From: Diadema setosum
Taxonomy: Eukaryota; Echinodermata; Echinoidea; Diadematoida; Diadematidae
NCBI GenBank assembly: GCA_033980235.1
Contig: CM067063.1
Coordinates: 43,090,354 to 43,154,353 of the forward strand
Length of the DNA: 64,000 nucleotides
Direction of reading: 5' to 3'
The translations under genes were made by a program, and so were the position numbers. Shown here one piece after another: positions 12,025 through 22,673 of the stretch. The notes beneath the pieces are model-generated. The model saw nothing but the letters and a program-made list of their open reading frames with translations, ran no database searches and was not told the DNA's origin. Each line of letters starts with the position of its first letter. The stretch's first letter is position 1.

Positions 12025-13821
12025 TTAGGTGATCCGAGTATCCTCTCGGATCACCTTCTGTATCTGTACGGATTCTTTGTTCTTCTTCTTCTTCTTTCTT
12101 TCTGGGCAAAATTTGTGCATCTACTTACTCAGAAAGTTCTCAGAGTATCAATTTCAAACTCATACCATATATGTATCATGGCCCAAAGACGACAAATCTA
12201 AAATATCATTGTGATTGGTCAATCGTGACGTCACTATGACGTCATTATATGAAAACACATTCTCAATCATATCTCATTAATGGAATGGAGTTTTTCAATG
12301 AAATTCACGTCACATATATTTCAAGTTATGGGCATTTTACTCATATTCTCAAAATGCATACTTTCTCTTGAAACGTGCGCGTACGCGCGCGTTGAAATAT
12401 TTGTATGCTCAAATCGAGCTCAAACTTTTTTTGCACACGTTTCAGACCATTTGGAGCGTTTTTTGAAAAATTGAAAAAATTGGACGGACGCGTACGCGCG
12501 CGCGCATATACGCACGTACAGCTCATATGCAATAGAAATTTACACTTTTTTTACACAGATCCGACGCCTGAAATGTCAAGGAATATTTCTACCAAGTTTC
12601 AAGTCAATCCGACTCAATATGACGTCATACGGGCCCGTCAAAGTTGAAAATCCGCGCGCGCGTCAATGGCGATATACAGTGCAACAATGCCAAAAAACAG
12701 CCAATTTTGAATCCGATTTTACTCGTCAGGATGGACGGTGACCCCCCATTTTTGTAACATATTCTGAAAGCTGATGAGTTGTACATGTCATTTCATGGGT
12801 TGGCGATGCTGGAAAAATGATGAAAAGATATCAAATTTCTTAATAAAATAAAAAAAGTAAATTTTCTAAATGACGTCATCAAATTTCAAGTTTACTCGAG
12901 CGTATCTCTCTTATCCTTGGCCAATTTTCACCCAGATTTCAGTATGCTGTAGCTAATTTAATATTCTATCAGTTATATAATAGCACAATTTTGATTGAAT
13001 GACAGCATGACCTCGTAAAAATGGATTGAATGTAACCTTGTCGAATTTGACCAGTTTACGTTTTATCTCTATGGGAGTGCAGTTTTTCTTGAAATGAAAA
13101 TTGACATGACTGTCTTTTTCAAGCACTAGCTCACTTATGCTTCGGTGAATTTCTCCCAGATTTTAATATGATGTAGCTGAGACTTTGGGCTATCGTAAGT
13201 GTGCCTTTTGTTTTTTCATACGATGTCGGAATTACGTCAATAAACTTGGTTGAAATTAAAGCTTATATTCGTTGTATTGAAATATTTCTTTCTTTCTGCA
13301 ACTTTCTTTGCAATAACTCAAGAATAACATACCCTATCAACACCATATTTTGCACATGCTTAGGTCATGTCACGTTCATTATTTCATAAAATAACAAGTA
13401 CTTGATCAGATGCCATCTTGGGTATGTAAATAAGGGTCAAAGGTCATAAATGTTTCATCCTCTATCTTGGTGAATACATGTCCTATCTTTCCCATATTTT
13501 GCACACGTAAAGACCATGTTACAAGGATCATTTCACAAAATAACCACTTTTGGTCAGATGCCATCTTGTCTGTGCAATTTGGGGTCAAAGGTCAAATATA
13601 CTTCGTTCTGTATCTTCGTTAGTGTATACGGAATTGTGTACCATAGATGTCAGGTCTGACTACCTTTTCTAAATGAGAATCCAAACATCACACGGCCAAT
13701 GTCCACTAAACACAGATGAAACCGGTATGGTCATGCCTATTGGGATCAGGAGACTCAAATCGTTGATTTACGAACAGATCGGATCACCTAATTTGTCAGT
13801 GTTGACAAATTCCAAGTCTAG
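12025..13821 (+). mobile_element. Array unit 6, short Helitron-like repeat
   Basis: The unit is 1797 bp, the shortest. It has the 5' TTAGGTGATCCGAG hairpin, a TTC tract and a diverged copy of the motif before the CRE pair (near 12227-12246). Only one GAGCACTAGCTCAC module is present (about 13121), so a block of roughly 560 bp present in the other units is missing. DR1 motifs are near 13435 and 13584. The 3' end has CGGATCACCTAA, a 9-bp hairpin (13790-13798 with 13803-13811) and CTAG (13818-13821). The length difference equals about one internal module, consistent with unequal exchange between modules. Confidence 0.72.
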
Positions 13822-16140
13822 TTCTTCTTCTTCTTCTTCTTCTTTCTTTATTTCTGGACAAAAGTTGTGTATCTACTTACTCAGAAAGTACTCACAGTGT
13901 CAACTTCAAACTCATACCATATATGTATCATGTCCCAAAGATGACAAATTTTCTGTATCATTGTGATTGGTCGACCGTGACGTCACTATGACGTCATTAT
14001 ATGAAAACACATTCTCAATCATATCTCATTAATGGAATAGAGTTTCTCAATGAAATTTATGTCACATATATTTCAAGTTATGCGCATTGTACTCATATTC
14101 TCAAAATTCATATTTTCTCTTAAAACGTGCGCGTACGCGCGCGTTGAAATATTTGTATGCTCAAATCGAGCTCAAATTTTTTTTGGACACGTTTCAGACC
14201 ATTTGGAGCATTTTTTGAAAAATTTAAAAAATTGGACGGACGCGTACGCGCGCGCACATATACGCACGCACAGGTCATATGCAATGGAAATTTCCCATTT
14301 TTTCACACTTGTTGGATGCCTGAAATGTCAAGGAATATTTCTACCAGGTTTCAAGTCAATCCGACTCAATATGACGTCATACGGACCCGTCAAATTTGAA
14401 ATTCCGCGCGCGCGTCAATGGCGATATACAGTCCAACAATGCCAAAAAATCGCCAATTTTGAATCCGATTTTACTCGTCAGGATGGACGGTGACCCCCCG
14501 TTTTTTTTACATATTCTGAAAGCTGATGAGTTGTACATGTCAATTCATGGGTTGGCGATGCTGGAAAAATGATTAAAAGATATCAAATTTCTTAATACAA
14601 TTAAAAAAGTAAATTTTCAAAATGACGTCATCAAATTTCAAGTTCACTCGAGCGTATCTCACTTATCCTTTGCAAATTTTCACCCAGATTTCAGTATGTT
14701 GTAGCTTATTAAATACTCTTTCATAAATGTAATAACAACATTTTGATTGGATGACGGTATCACCTCGTAAAAATGGATTGAATGTAATCTTGTCAAATTT
14801 GACCAGTTTACGTGTTATCTCTATGGGAGTGCAGTTTTTCTGGAAATGAAAATTGACATGACTGTCTTTTTCGAGCACTAGCTCACTTATGCTTCGGTGA
14901 ATTTCTCCCAGATTTTGATATGTTGTAGCTGAGACTTTGCGCTATCGTGAATGTGCCCTTCGTTTTTTCATACGGTGTCGGGATCATGTCAAAAAACTTG
15001 GTTGAAATTAAAGCTTATCTTCGATGTATTGAGATATTCCTTTCTTTTTGCAACTTTCTTTACAATAACTCAAGAAAAACAAGCTCTATCAGCCCAATAT
15101 TTTGCACATGTTTAGTTCATGTCACGTACATTATTTCATAAAATAACAACTACTTGATCAGACGTCATCTTGGGTATGTAAATTAGGGTCAAAGGTCATA
15201 AATGTATCATCTCGTATCTTGGTGAATACATGTCCTATCTTTTCCATATTTTGCACACGTAACGACCATATTACAAGGATCATTTCACAAAATAACCACT
15301 TTTTGCTCAGATGCCATCTTGGCTGTGCAAAGACGGGGTCAAAGGTCATATGTACTTCTTTCTTTATCTTCGTTATGACGTGTTATCTCTATGGGAGGGA
15401 ATTTTTGTAGATGTGAAAATTGACATGATTGTCTTTATCGAGCACTAGCTCACTTATGCTTCGGTGAATTTCTCCCAGATTTTAATATGTTGTAGCTGAG
15501 ACTTTGGGCTATCGAAAATGTGTCCTTTATTTTTCATACGATGTCGGGATCACATCCAAAAACTTGGTTGAAATTAAAGCTGATCTTCGATGTATTGAGA
15601 TATTTCTTTCTTTCTGCAACTTTCTTTACAATAACTCAAGAAAAACAGGCCTTATCACCCCCATATTTTGCACATGTTTAGTTCATGTCACGTACATTAT
15701 TTCATACAATTACAACTACTTGATCAGACATCATCTTGGGTATGTAAATTAGGGTCAAAGGTCATAAATGTATCATCCTGTATCTTGGTGAATACATGTC
15801 CTATCTTTCCCATATTTTGCACACGTAAAGACCATGTTACAAGGATCATTTCACAAAATAACCACTTTTTGCTCAGATGCCATCTTGTCTGTGCAAAGTG
15901 AGGTCAAAGGTCAAATATACTTCATTCCGTATCTTCGTTAGTGTATACGGAATTGTGTACCATAGATGGCAGGTCTGACTCCCTTTTCTAAATGAGAATC
16001 CAAACATCACACGGCCAATGTCCACTAAACACAGATGAAACCGGTATGGTCATGCCTATTGGGATCAGGAGACTCAAATCGTTGATTTACGAACAGATCG
16101 GATCACCTAATTTGTCAGTCTTGACAAATTCCGAGTCTAG
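13822..16140 (+). mobile_element. Array unit 7, last Helitron-like repeat
   Basis: The unit is 2319 bp. It begins after CTAG with a pure TTC tract and lacks the 5' 12-mer, as unit 2 does. The CRE pair lies near 13978-13997, the GC tracts near 14126-14147 and 14238-14258, and two GAGCACTAGCTCAC modules near 14872 and 15438. DR1 motifs are near 15186, 15335, 15750 and 15900. The 3' hairpin is 16109-16117 with 16122-16130, and CTAG is at 16137-16140. The array stops exactly at this CTAG: the next bases are a TTA microsatellite, then T and G runs. This supports CTAG as a true element end. Confidence 0.75.
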
Positions 16141-16760
16141 TTATTATTATTATTATTATTATTTTTTTTTTTTGGGGGGGGGCGTTTTCTACGACTACGG
16201 ACTAACCTCTGACCCTTCATTGAGGGAGAAGAAAAAAAATATGTTCATACACATGAAATAAGATTAGGGTAAAGTTTAGGGTCCCTCGCCCCTCCCCCAT
16301 GGTGCCAGGCCAGCACCCCCAGCAGCTGGATTATAGATAAGCCACTGATTATCCACATGATCCATGCCCTGTAATGTAAAACAGAAACGGATATTAGACC
16401 AAATGGATTGGACCAAATGAACATTGGACGAACTAAATATTAAATTCGGACGATAGCCTCTTAGAAATGGTTGTTTGAAGGTTAAATATAAATTAAAAAC
16501 TCGTCTTTTAATATTACATGAGAAAAAGTACCAACGCACCCTTTCGGCAAAACCGGGGGGGGGGGGGGGGGGGGGGGCTTTGGACGAAGGGTGGTGTTCC
16601 CATTAACGCGACGCGCCACCACCCAACCCACCCTTTCGGCACAAGCCTACTGTCTGCATCTCTTGGCAATACAAAACGTAATATTCGGTAAATAGTGTTT
16701 AGATACCTGGTTTGTGATGTAATGAATTTGTGATTAGTTAACGGTAGTGATGTGCACCTA
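16141..16760. other. Array right flank: TTA, T and G runs, otherwise unrecognised
   Basis: A TTA microsatellite (about 16141-16163) runs into a T tract and a G run (to about 16182). A second, longer G run lies at about 16554-16577. The phrase ACCCTTTCGGCA occurs on both sides of that second run. No coding exon or recognised repeat was found in the rest. Confidence 0.5.
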
Positions 16761-17529
16761 TGCCCCAGTCAGGCCCCAGTCACATAATGCTCTGCGTCCG
16801 GCGTTACGTCCAAAAAAGTCATTTTTTAATTTCTGCGGACTCCCGCGGATCCTTTTCCGTCACCAGAAAATTTGTACAAAACATACGGGGAAAAATGCGG
16901 GCGATACGGACAGATCCGACCAGATGCGAATACTTGGGTCCACTTGCGGATATTCTTACGAAATGGCACATAATAGTTCTGAACACTTGCGGAGAGTTGC
17001 GGATATTTTCGGATAGTTACGGATAGTTACAGATTGTTATAAATAATTATGGAATATGGTTTTCTCTGACGAGCCCTGCTAAGTCAGTTTATTATATGAC
17101 AGCTAGGTTATCACATATTGGACTGTCTTATACTGGGGAAAACTGAAATTGAATTACGTACAAATTGTAAAAAAAAATTCGTATTCCTTTAATTTGCCTT
17201 ACAGTAATAAAAGATATAAGACATTTTGAACTTGAAGTTTGAATTTCATTTGTGCAACTCAAATATGAATAAACATCATAAATGTAAAGAATACATAACA
17301 TAATTATACCACAAATGAAATACAGCATAGATCGATAAGTTAAAAATTAGAGTAAGAAAATATTACTTGCAGACATGGAATAGACATACTGTGGTTACGC
17401 TGTCGTTGTGCAGCGATATTCATGACTTACTGCGTTATATTAAGGAGATTTTTATAATAAAGCAATGCTTATTAAATTTCCAGAAAAAAAAGACATTAGG
17501 ACTTTCAAACACCCCTCCCACACCCAAAT

Positions 17530-17535
<6 letters not shown>
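16761..17535 (+). repeat. Outer inverted repeat, left arm
   Basis: This arm of about 775 bp begins with a doubled terminal motif (TGCCCCAGTC then GGCCCCAGTCACATAATGC) and is the inverted counterpart of 21160-21950. The outer 280 bp is rich in short degenerate units of the CGGATAGTTACGG / TCCGCAA type. The inner part is AT-rich and shares distinctive phrases with the right arm, for example the match to GAATATCGCTGCACA and the run CACCCCTCCCACACCC. The arrangement is that of a long-TIR or foldback DNA element. I cannot assign a superfamily, and no matching short target duplication is visible at the two outer ends. Confidence 0.75.

Positions 17536-17574
<39 letters not shown>
17522..17574. repeat. 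(AT)n microsatellite
   Basis: An uninterrupted AT dinucleotide run of about 50 bp at the inner edge of the outer left arm, directly before the inner palindrome. Confidence 0.95.
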
Positions 17575-18480
17575 CGGAAAACGTCGAAGGACGTATTCGT
17601 CCGCAGCATCCGTAACTGTCCGCAAATATCCGTAAGCGGACGAAAGTGTTGTGATACGTTAACTTGCGGTTAATTTCGGATACTTACGGTGGACGTAAAC
17701 GAACGCAAACGGACGGGAGGTAATTTTTTTTTTTTGCGGAATGTCTGCGTCCAAGCCACGGGTAGTTACGTTCAGTTACGGATAGTTACGTTTGGTTACG
17801 GTTACTTGCGTAAGGTGGCATCCGTGGAGTCCCTCTGCGAAATTTTGAACATTTCAAAATTTCGCAGGCTTGGCGCCGTCATTTTGCGTTTCTTTGCTGA
17901 TGAGTTACGGACAGTTACGTCTACATACGTCCCTGCGGATGCCTGCGTCCACGCTGCGTTCCCCTGCGTCCACTCATCCGCATCTATCCGCGGCGGACGT
18001 AACCCATCGTAAAGCACTGTGTGATGCCCCAGTCACACAGTGCTTTACGATGGGTTACGTCCGCCGCGGATAGATACGAATGAGTGAACGCAGGGGGACG
18101 CAGCGTGGACGCAGGCATCCGCAGGGACGTATGTAGACGTAACTGTCCGTAACTCATCCGTAAAGAAACGCAAAATGACGGTGCCAAGCCTCCGAAATTT
18201 TGAAATGTTCAAAATTTCGCAGAGGGATTCTACGGATGCAGACTTTCGCAAGTAACCGTAACCAAACGTAATTATCCGTAACTGAACGTAACTATCCGTA
18301 GCCTGGACGCAGACCATCCTCAAAAAATTTTACCTCCCGTCCGTTTGCGTTCGTTTACGTCCACCGTAAGTATCCGAAAGTTATCGCAAGTTAACGTATA
18401 TCAACACTTTCGTCCGCTTACGTATATTTGCGGACAGTTACGGATGCTGCGGAAGATTACGTCCTTCGACGTTTTCCGTT
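17573..18480. repeat. Large near-perfect palindrome with 8-bp spacer
   Basis: The left arm 17573-18024 and right arm 18033-18480 are reverse complements with scattered mismatches (over about 90% identical by eye). They are separated only by TGCCCCAG (18025-18032). The inner ends are CACTGTGTGA and TCACACAGTG, and the outer ends are AACGGAAAAC and GTTTTCCGTT. The arms consist largely of degenerate decamer-like units such as CCGTAACTATCCGTAACTG. The centre resembles the terminus of the outer element (CCCCAGTCACA). This looks like two element ends joined head to head. Reading frames inside it on both strands (107 and 92 codons) are mirror images of each other and not genes. Confidence 0.85.
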
Positions 18481-18756
18481 TTCCACTCACATTGGAACAC
18501 AGAGACTCGTGGGAAGCCACACAACTCGTGTTGCCAAGCTGCAGCGCATTTACCTGAAGGAATGCTACAATACAGTCGGAGCAGTGGAGAGGCAGAACCG
18601 CATGGTCAAATTATGACATTTCTACCACAAATGGTCATTTTAGGTGGCACCCATATACTCATGACATCGGTTGACCCTTGGTGCTGAACTTTTTTTTTTC
18701 TTGCACTCTTTGAATGTATATTTTTCGAAAAGGCAATATTTTGATTACGGGAAGGA

Positions 18757-19190
18757 CTGACAGCATTTCATTCACTTTTCTGGCCGGGAAAGGTGTGTGA
18801 CAGCGATAACTATATAAAATTCTCTATGTCAATGGTATGTCAAAATTCTCTGTGTAGGGGATGGGGTGAGAGCATTTCATTCACTTTTCTGGCCGGGAAA
18901 GGTGAGTGACAGCGATAACTATATAAAATTCTCTATGTCAATGGTATGTCAAAATTCTCTATGTAGGGGATGGGGTGAGAGCATTTCATTCACTTTTCTG
19001 GCCGGGAAAGGTGAGTGACAGCGATAACTATATAAAATTCTCTATGTCCATGTCAAAATTCTCTATGTAGGGGATGGGGTGAGAGCATTTCATTCACTTT
19101 TCTGGCCGGGAAAGGTGAGTGACAGCGATAACTATATAAAATTCTCTATGTCCATGTCAAAATTCTCTATGTCAATGATATGTCAAATTC
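18757..19190 (+). repeat. Minisatellite, about 105-110 bp period, about 4 copies
   Basis: The phrase CATTTCATTCACTTTTCTGG recurs at about 18763, 18873, 18983 and 19087. Each copy is followed by GGGAAAGGTGAGTGACAGCG and a short AAAATTCTCTATGT segment whose internal copy number varies. Copies are nearly identical, so the array is young. Confidence 0.9.
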
Positions 19191-19256
19191 TTCAAACATC
19201 CTCTCTTTCTTATTATTTGTGGATGATAATAATGTGTTTTATCTGATTCTGATTCT

Positions 19257-20058
19257 GATCGATTAACACATGATACTTTAAATTGTGAATTAACGAAGTT
19301 AATCCATTGGATAAGAGCTAACAAACTGTCAATAAATTTGCAAAAAACTTCAAGAAAAAATGCATGCTGTTTAGTAATTCGCTAGAAAATCTACCGAGAA
19401 ACGTTTTTCTGGAAGACACGGTCATAGACGAAGTCTCTTCCATCAAATTTCTAGGTTTGATTCTGGACAATAAACTTACCTGCATGGGGTTTGCATATTG
19501 ATTCTGTTTGTCGTGTTATTTCAAGGAATATAGGTATTATAAACAAAGTTAAATTTTATCTTCCCAAAAATTTACATTTTATGTTATATTCTGCTTTGAT
19601 ACTACCTTACTTAAACTATGGTATACTCGCATGGGGAAACACTTTTTCTAAATATACAGAAAGAATACTATTATTACAGAAAAAAGCTCTTCGTATCATT
19701 TGTCACGAATCGTGGAGAAGTCATACTTATAATTTATTTCACGAAAATAATATCTTGAAAATTTGACCTTTATCGTTTGCAATTAGGACAATTCATGTAT
19801 AAACTCACCAACCATTCTCTCCCCCTTGTGTTTGATTCCATGTTCTTAAAGAATGAAACTGTTCATGCATATCCAACCCGTCAATCCCATGAATACCATT
19901 TGCCTTTGACTAGGACGGTTTTTGCAAAATCTTTATTCTCCTTTTCTGGACCAAAATTCTGGAATTCTTTTGATAATAATGTAAAAGAAGCTTTAATTCT
20001 TAATACATTTTCTTTAAAGTTACAGAATTATTCAAAAACTTTGTATGCAGCAAAATGA
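19257..20058 (+). pseudogene. LINE reverse transcriptase, C-terminal fragment
   Basis: Degenerate C-terminal part of a non-LTR retrotransposon ORF2. Reading three frames in turn gives the usual late-RT landmarks: a WIRANKLSIN-like segment, FLGLILDNKLT (near 19450), HIDSVCRVISRN, the LILPYLNYGILAWGN segment (near 19600), LLLQKKALRII, and downstream GQFMYK, then GPKFWNSF (near 19950). At least two frameshifts break it, one near 19480 and one near 19765, so it cannot be expressed as one protein. The catalytic YADD-type core is not present, which makes this a 5'-truncated relic. The motifs fit the CR1/Jockey side of LINE diversity, but the exact clade is uncertain. Confidence 0.88.
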
Positions 20059-21090
20059 ATAATTTTTTTTTTTTTTTACTTTTGATTTTCAAAATCGTCT
20101 GTGCGTCGGTAACGTCACTACTCTTTGTTTATTAGCGAGCCTGTGCCTCCAGTGCCCTGGTTATAAGCCACCATTTCCCTCTCCTCTCCCCTCCCCCCCC
20201 CCCTCCACCTCGGACTTCCTACCTCCCTTACTATCTTTCTATCCTCTCATCAAGAGAGCCTCTTTGTGTTTGTTAATGTGAGTTGGTATGTGTGCATGTA
20301 TGTGTGTATTACTCTGTCTGTCTTTTTTGTTATACTACCGTTAAGGGAAATTGTTGTTGTTGTTGTTGTTGTTTGCTATTATATTTTTTTTTTCTGTATG
20401 AGGGGACTGCATTCTACAAGCCCTGTTTTTTAGCAGTCCCCTCCATTTCCAGCATATTGTTTATGCATTCACCACAGTGACGTAACAGTTATTTGTATCT
20501 CTGTTGATCTCTGTTGTATCTCTGTTGGCTTTTCCTTTCACTTCCTTTTTCTTTCTCTCCTTTCTTTCCATTGTTCTTTTGTGTTTTATTACTGTCACGG
20601 TATACCCTACTGTAAAGTCATGTAAAGTCGTTGTGTTTCTACTGTCTTGTTCTGTCCTGTCTTTGTAAAAAAAAAAAAAGTTCAACGTATTCACAAGAAT
20701 CCTTTGAGTGGTTCACAATTTACAAGCATGCTTTTCAGTGAACCTCTCAGTTCTTTCTTTCTTTTTTTTTCCTCCAAACATAACTTTGTATTTTTCCGAT
20801 ATGTATGTATAATTTCGTATTTGTTAAACATTATCTACCATAAAAGTCGAATACATGCCTATGTTATATCTTCTGATTCATTTCGTGTTATGTTTGACGA
20901 AAAAGAAAGAAGGAATGAAATAAATGAAATGAAAAAATGAAATGATAATTTACCTGTATATCTTTTACAATGTTATTCTGTTCATCGCATTGTGGTACTG
21001 ATTTCATGACATCTGTGTATTTGAGTGTTTCATTGTATTTCTAATTATTTTGTTTGATGAAAATGAAATAAATCAACTTGAAAAAAATGA
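20059..21090 (+). mobile_element. LINE 3' UTR-like tail region
   Basis: Sequence downstream of the RT relic with T tracts, a TTG microsatellite (about 20352-20373) and pyrimidine-rich stretches. It ends in AATGAAATAAATGAAATG (about 20913-20930), with a second similar end, GATGAAAATGAAATAAATC, near 21057-21075. The two tails resemble each other over their last 60-80 bp, suggesting tandem 3' ends or a second partial insertion. No coding capacity was recognised. Confidence 0.55.
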
Positions 21091-21159
21091 GAACGAATGT
21101 GGTATTTCTCTTTAGTCTTACCCACTTTACGCTCCATGGAATGTGTATTACATTTTTTG

Positions 21160-21950
21160 TATATATATTGTGCTTGGGTGTGGGAGGGGTGTTTGAATGT
21201 CTTGATGACTTTTTCTTTCTGGAAATTTAATAAGCATTACTTTATTATAAAAATCTCCTTAACAAAACCCAATAAGTCATGAATATCGCTGCACAACGAC
21301 AGCGTAACCACAGTTTGTCTATTCCATGACTGTAAGTAATAATTTTCTTACTCTAATGTTTAACTTATCGATCTATATTGTATTATATTTGTGGTATAAT
21401 TATGTTATGTATTCTTTACATTTATGAAGTTTATTCATATTTGAGTTGCACAAATAAAATTTAAACCTCAAGTTCAAAATTTCATATATCTTTTATCATT
21501 GCAAAGCAAATTAAAGGATTACGATTTTTTCACAAATTGTACGTAATTGAATTTCAGTTTTCCCCAGTCATGCCAGTGCACAATGTAAGACAGTCCACTA
21601 TGTGATAACCTTGCTGTCATAACACACTGACTTAGCAGGGATCGTCACAGAAAACAATACTGTCCATAATTATCTATAACAATCTGTAACTATCCCTAAC
21701 TATCCAAAAATATCCGCAACTCTCCGCAAGTGTTCAGAACTATTATGTCCCAATTCGTAAGAATATCCGCAAGTGGACGCAAGTATTCGCATCTGATCGT
21801 ATTTGTCCGTATCACCCGCACTTTTTCTCGGTATGTTTTGAATAATTTTTCTAGTGACGGCAAAGGATCCGCGGGAGACGCAATAGAAATGACTTTTTTG
21901 GACGTAACGCCGGACGCAGAGCATTATGTGACTGGGGCTTGACTGGGGCA
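21160..21950 (-). repeat. Outer inverted repeat, right arm
   Basis: Reverse complement of 16761-17535, ending with the same doubled terminal motif (TGTGACTGGGGC then TTGACTGGGGCA). The doubling at both ends indicates that the two arms share one end point. Together they bracket 16761-21950, a 5.2-kb interval holding the inner palindrome, the minisatellite and the LINE relic. Confidence 0.75.
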
Positions 21951-22022
21951 TTTCACAGTGCTTTACAATGGGTTACGTCCGCCGCGGATAGATACGAATG
22001 AGTGGATGCAGGGGGATGCAAG
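21951..22022 (+). repeat. Short copy of the inner-palindrome arm
   Basis: About 70 bp matching the start of the right arm of the inner palindrome (18036-18110): CAGTGCTTTAC, GGGTTACGTCCGCCGCGG, then ATGAGTG and CAGGGGGA. It is wedged exactly between the outer right arm and the third arm copy. Confidence 0.75.
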
Positions 22023-22673
22023 TTAGTCATGAATATCGCTGCACAGCAACAGCGTAACCACAGTTTGTCTATTCCATGACTGCAAGTAATATTTTCTTAC
22101 TCTAATGTTTAACTTATCGATCTATACTATATTTTATTTATGTTATGTATTCTTTACATTTATGATGTTTATTCATATTTGAGTTGCACAAATAAAATTC
22201 AAACTTCAAGTTCAAAATTTCATATATCTTTTATTACTGTAAAGCAAATTAAAGGAATACGATTTTTTTCACAACTTGTACGTAATTCAATTTCAGTTTT
22301 CCCCAGTGTATGATATAAGACAGTCCAATATGTGATAACCTTGCTGTCATAATACACTGACTTAGCAGGGATCGTCAGAGAAAACCATATTGTCCATAAT
22401 TATTTATAACAATCTGTAACTAACCGTAACTATTCGAAAATATCCGCAACTCTCCGCAAGTGTTCAGAACTATTATGTGCCAATTCGTCAGAATATCCGC
22501 AAGTGGACGCAAGTATTCGCATCTGGTCGTATATGTCCGTATCGCCCGCATTTCCCCCCGTATGTTTTGTTCAAATTTTCTGGTGACGGCAAAGGATCCG
22601 CGGGAGTCCGCAGAAAAAAATGACTTTTTTTTTTTTACGTAACGCCGGACGCAGAGCATTATGTGACTGGGGC
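22023..22673 (-). repeat. Third copy of the outer arm
   Basis: Another copy of the outer arm in the same orientation as 21160-21950, starting at TAGTCATGAATATCGCTGCA and ending at TGTGACTGGGGCC. It is shorter by a few small deletions in its AT-rich part. Presence of three arms shows the family is not a single simple inverted repeat. Confidence 0.75.

Noticed and set aside
14050..14493. 147-codon frame and many 60-107-codon frames inside the 16-kb array
   Set aside because: The same frames recur at the same place in each unit with shifting ends and stops, show no domain, and follow the repeat and not a protein. They are by-products of the repeated DNA.
1..16140. Array considered as a centromeric satellite or CRISPR-like array
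   Set aside because: Units are long, vary in length and end in element-like termini, and the internal composition is eukaryotic. There are no short identical repeats with unique spacers, so CRISPR does not fit. A satellite origin is possible, but the termini argue for a transposon.
17689..18323. Two similar proteins of 107 and 92 codons on opposite strands
   Set aside because: They are mirror translations of the two arms of the palindrome and are made of short repeated motifs.
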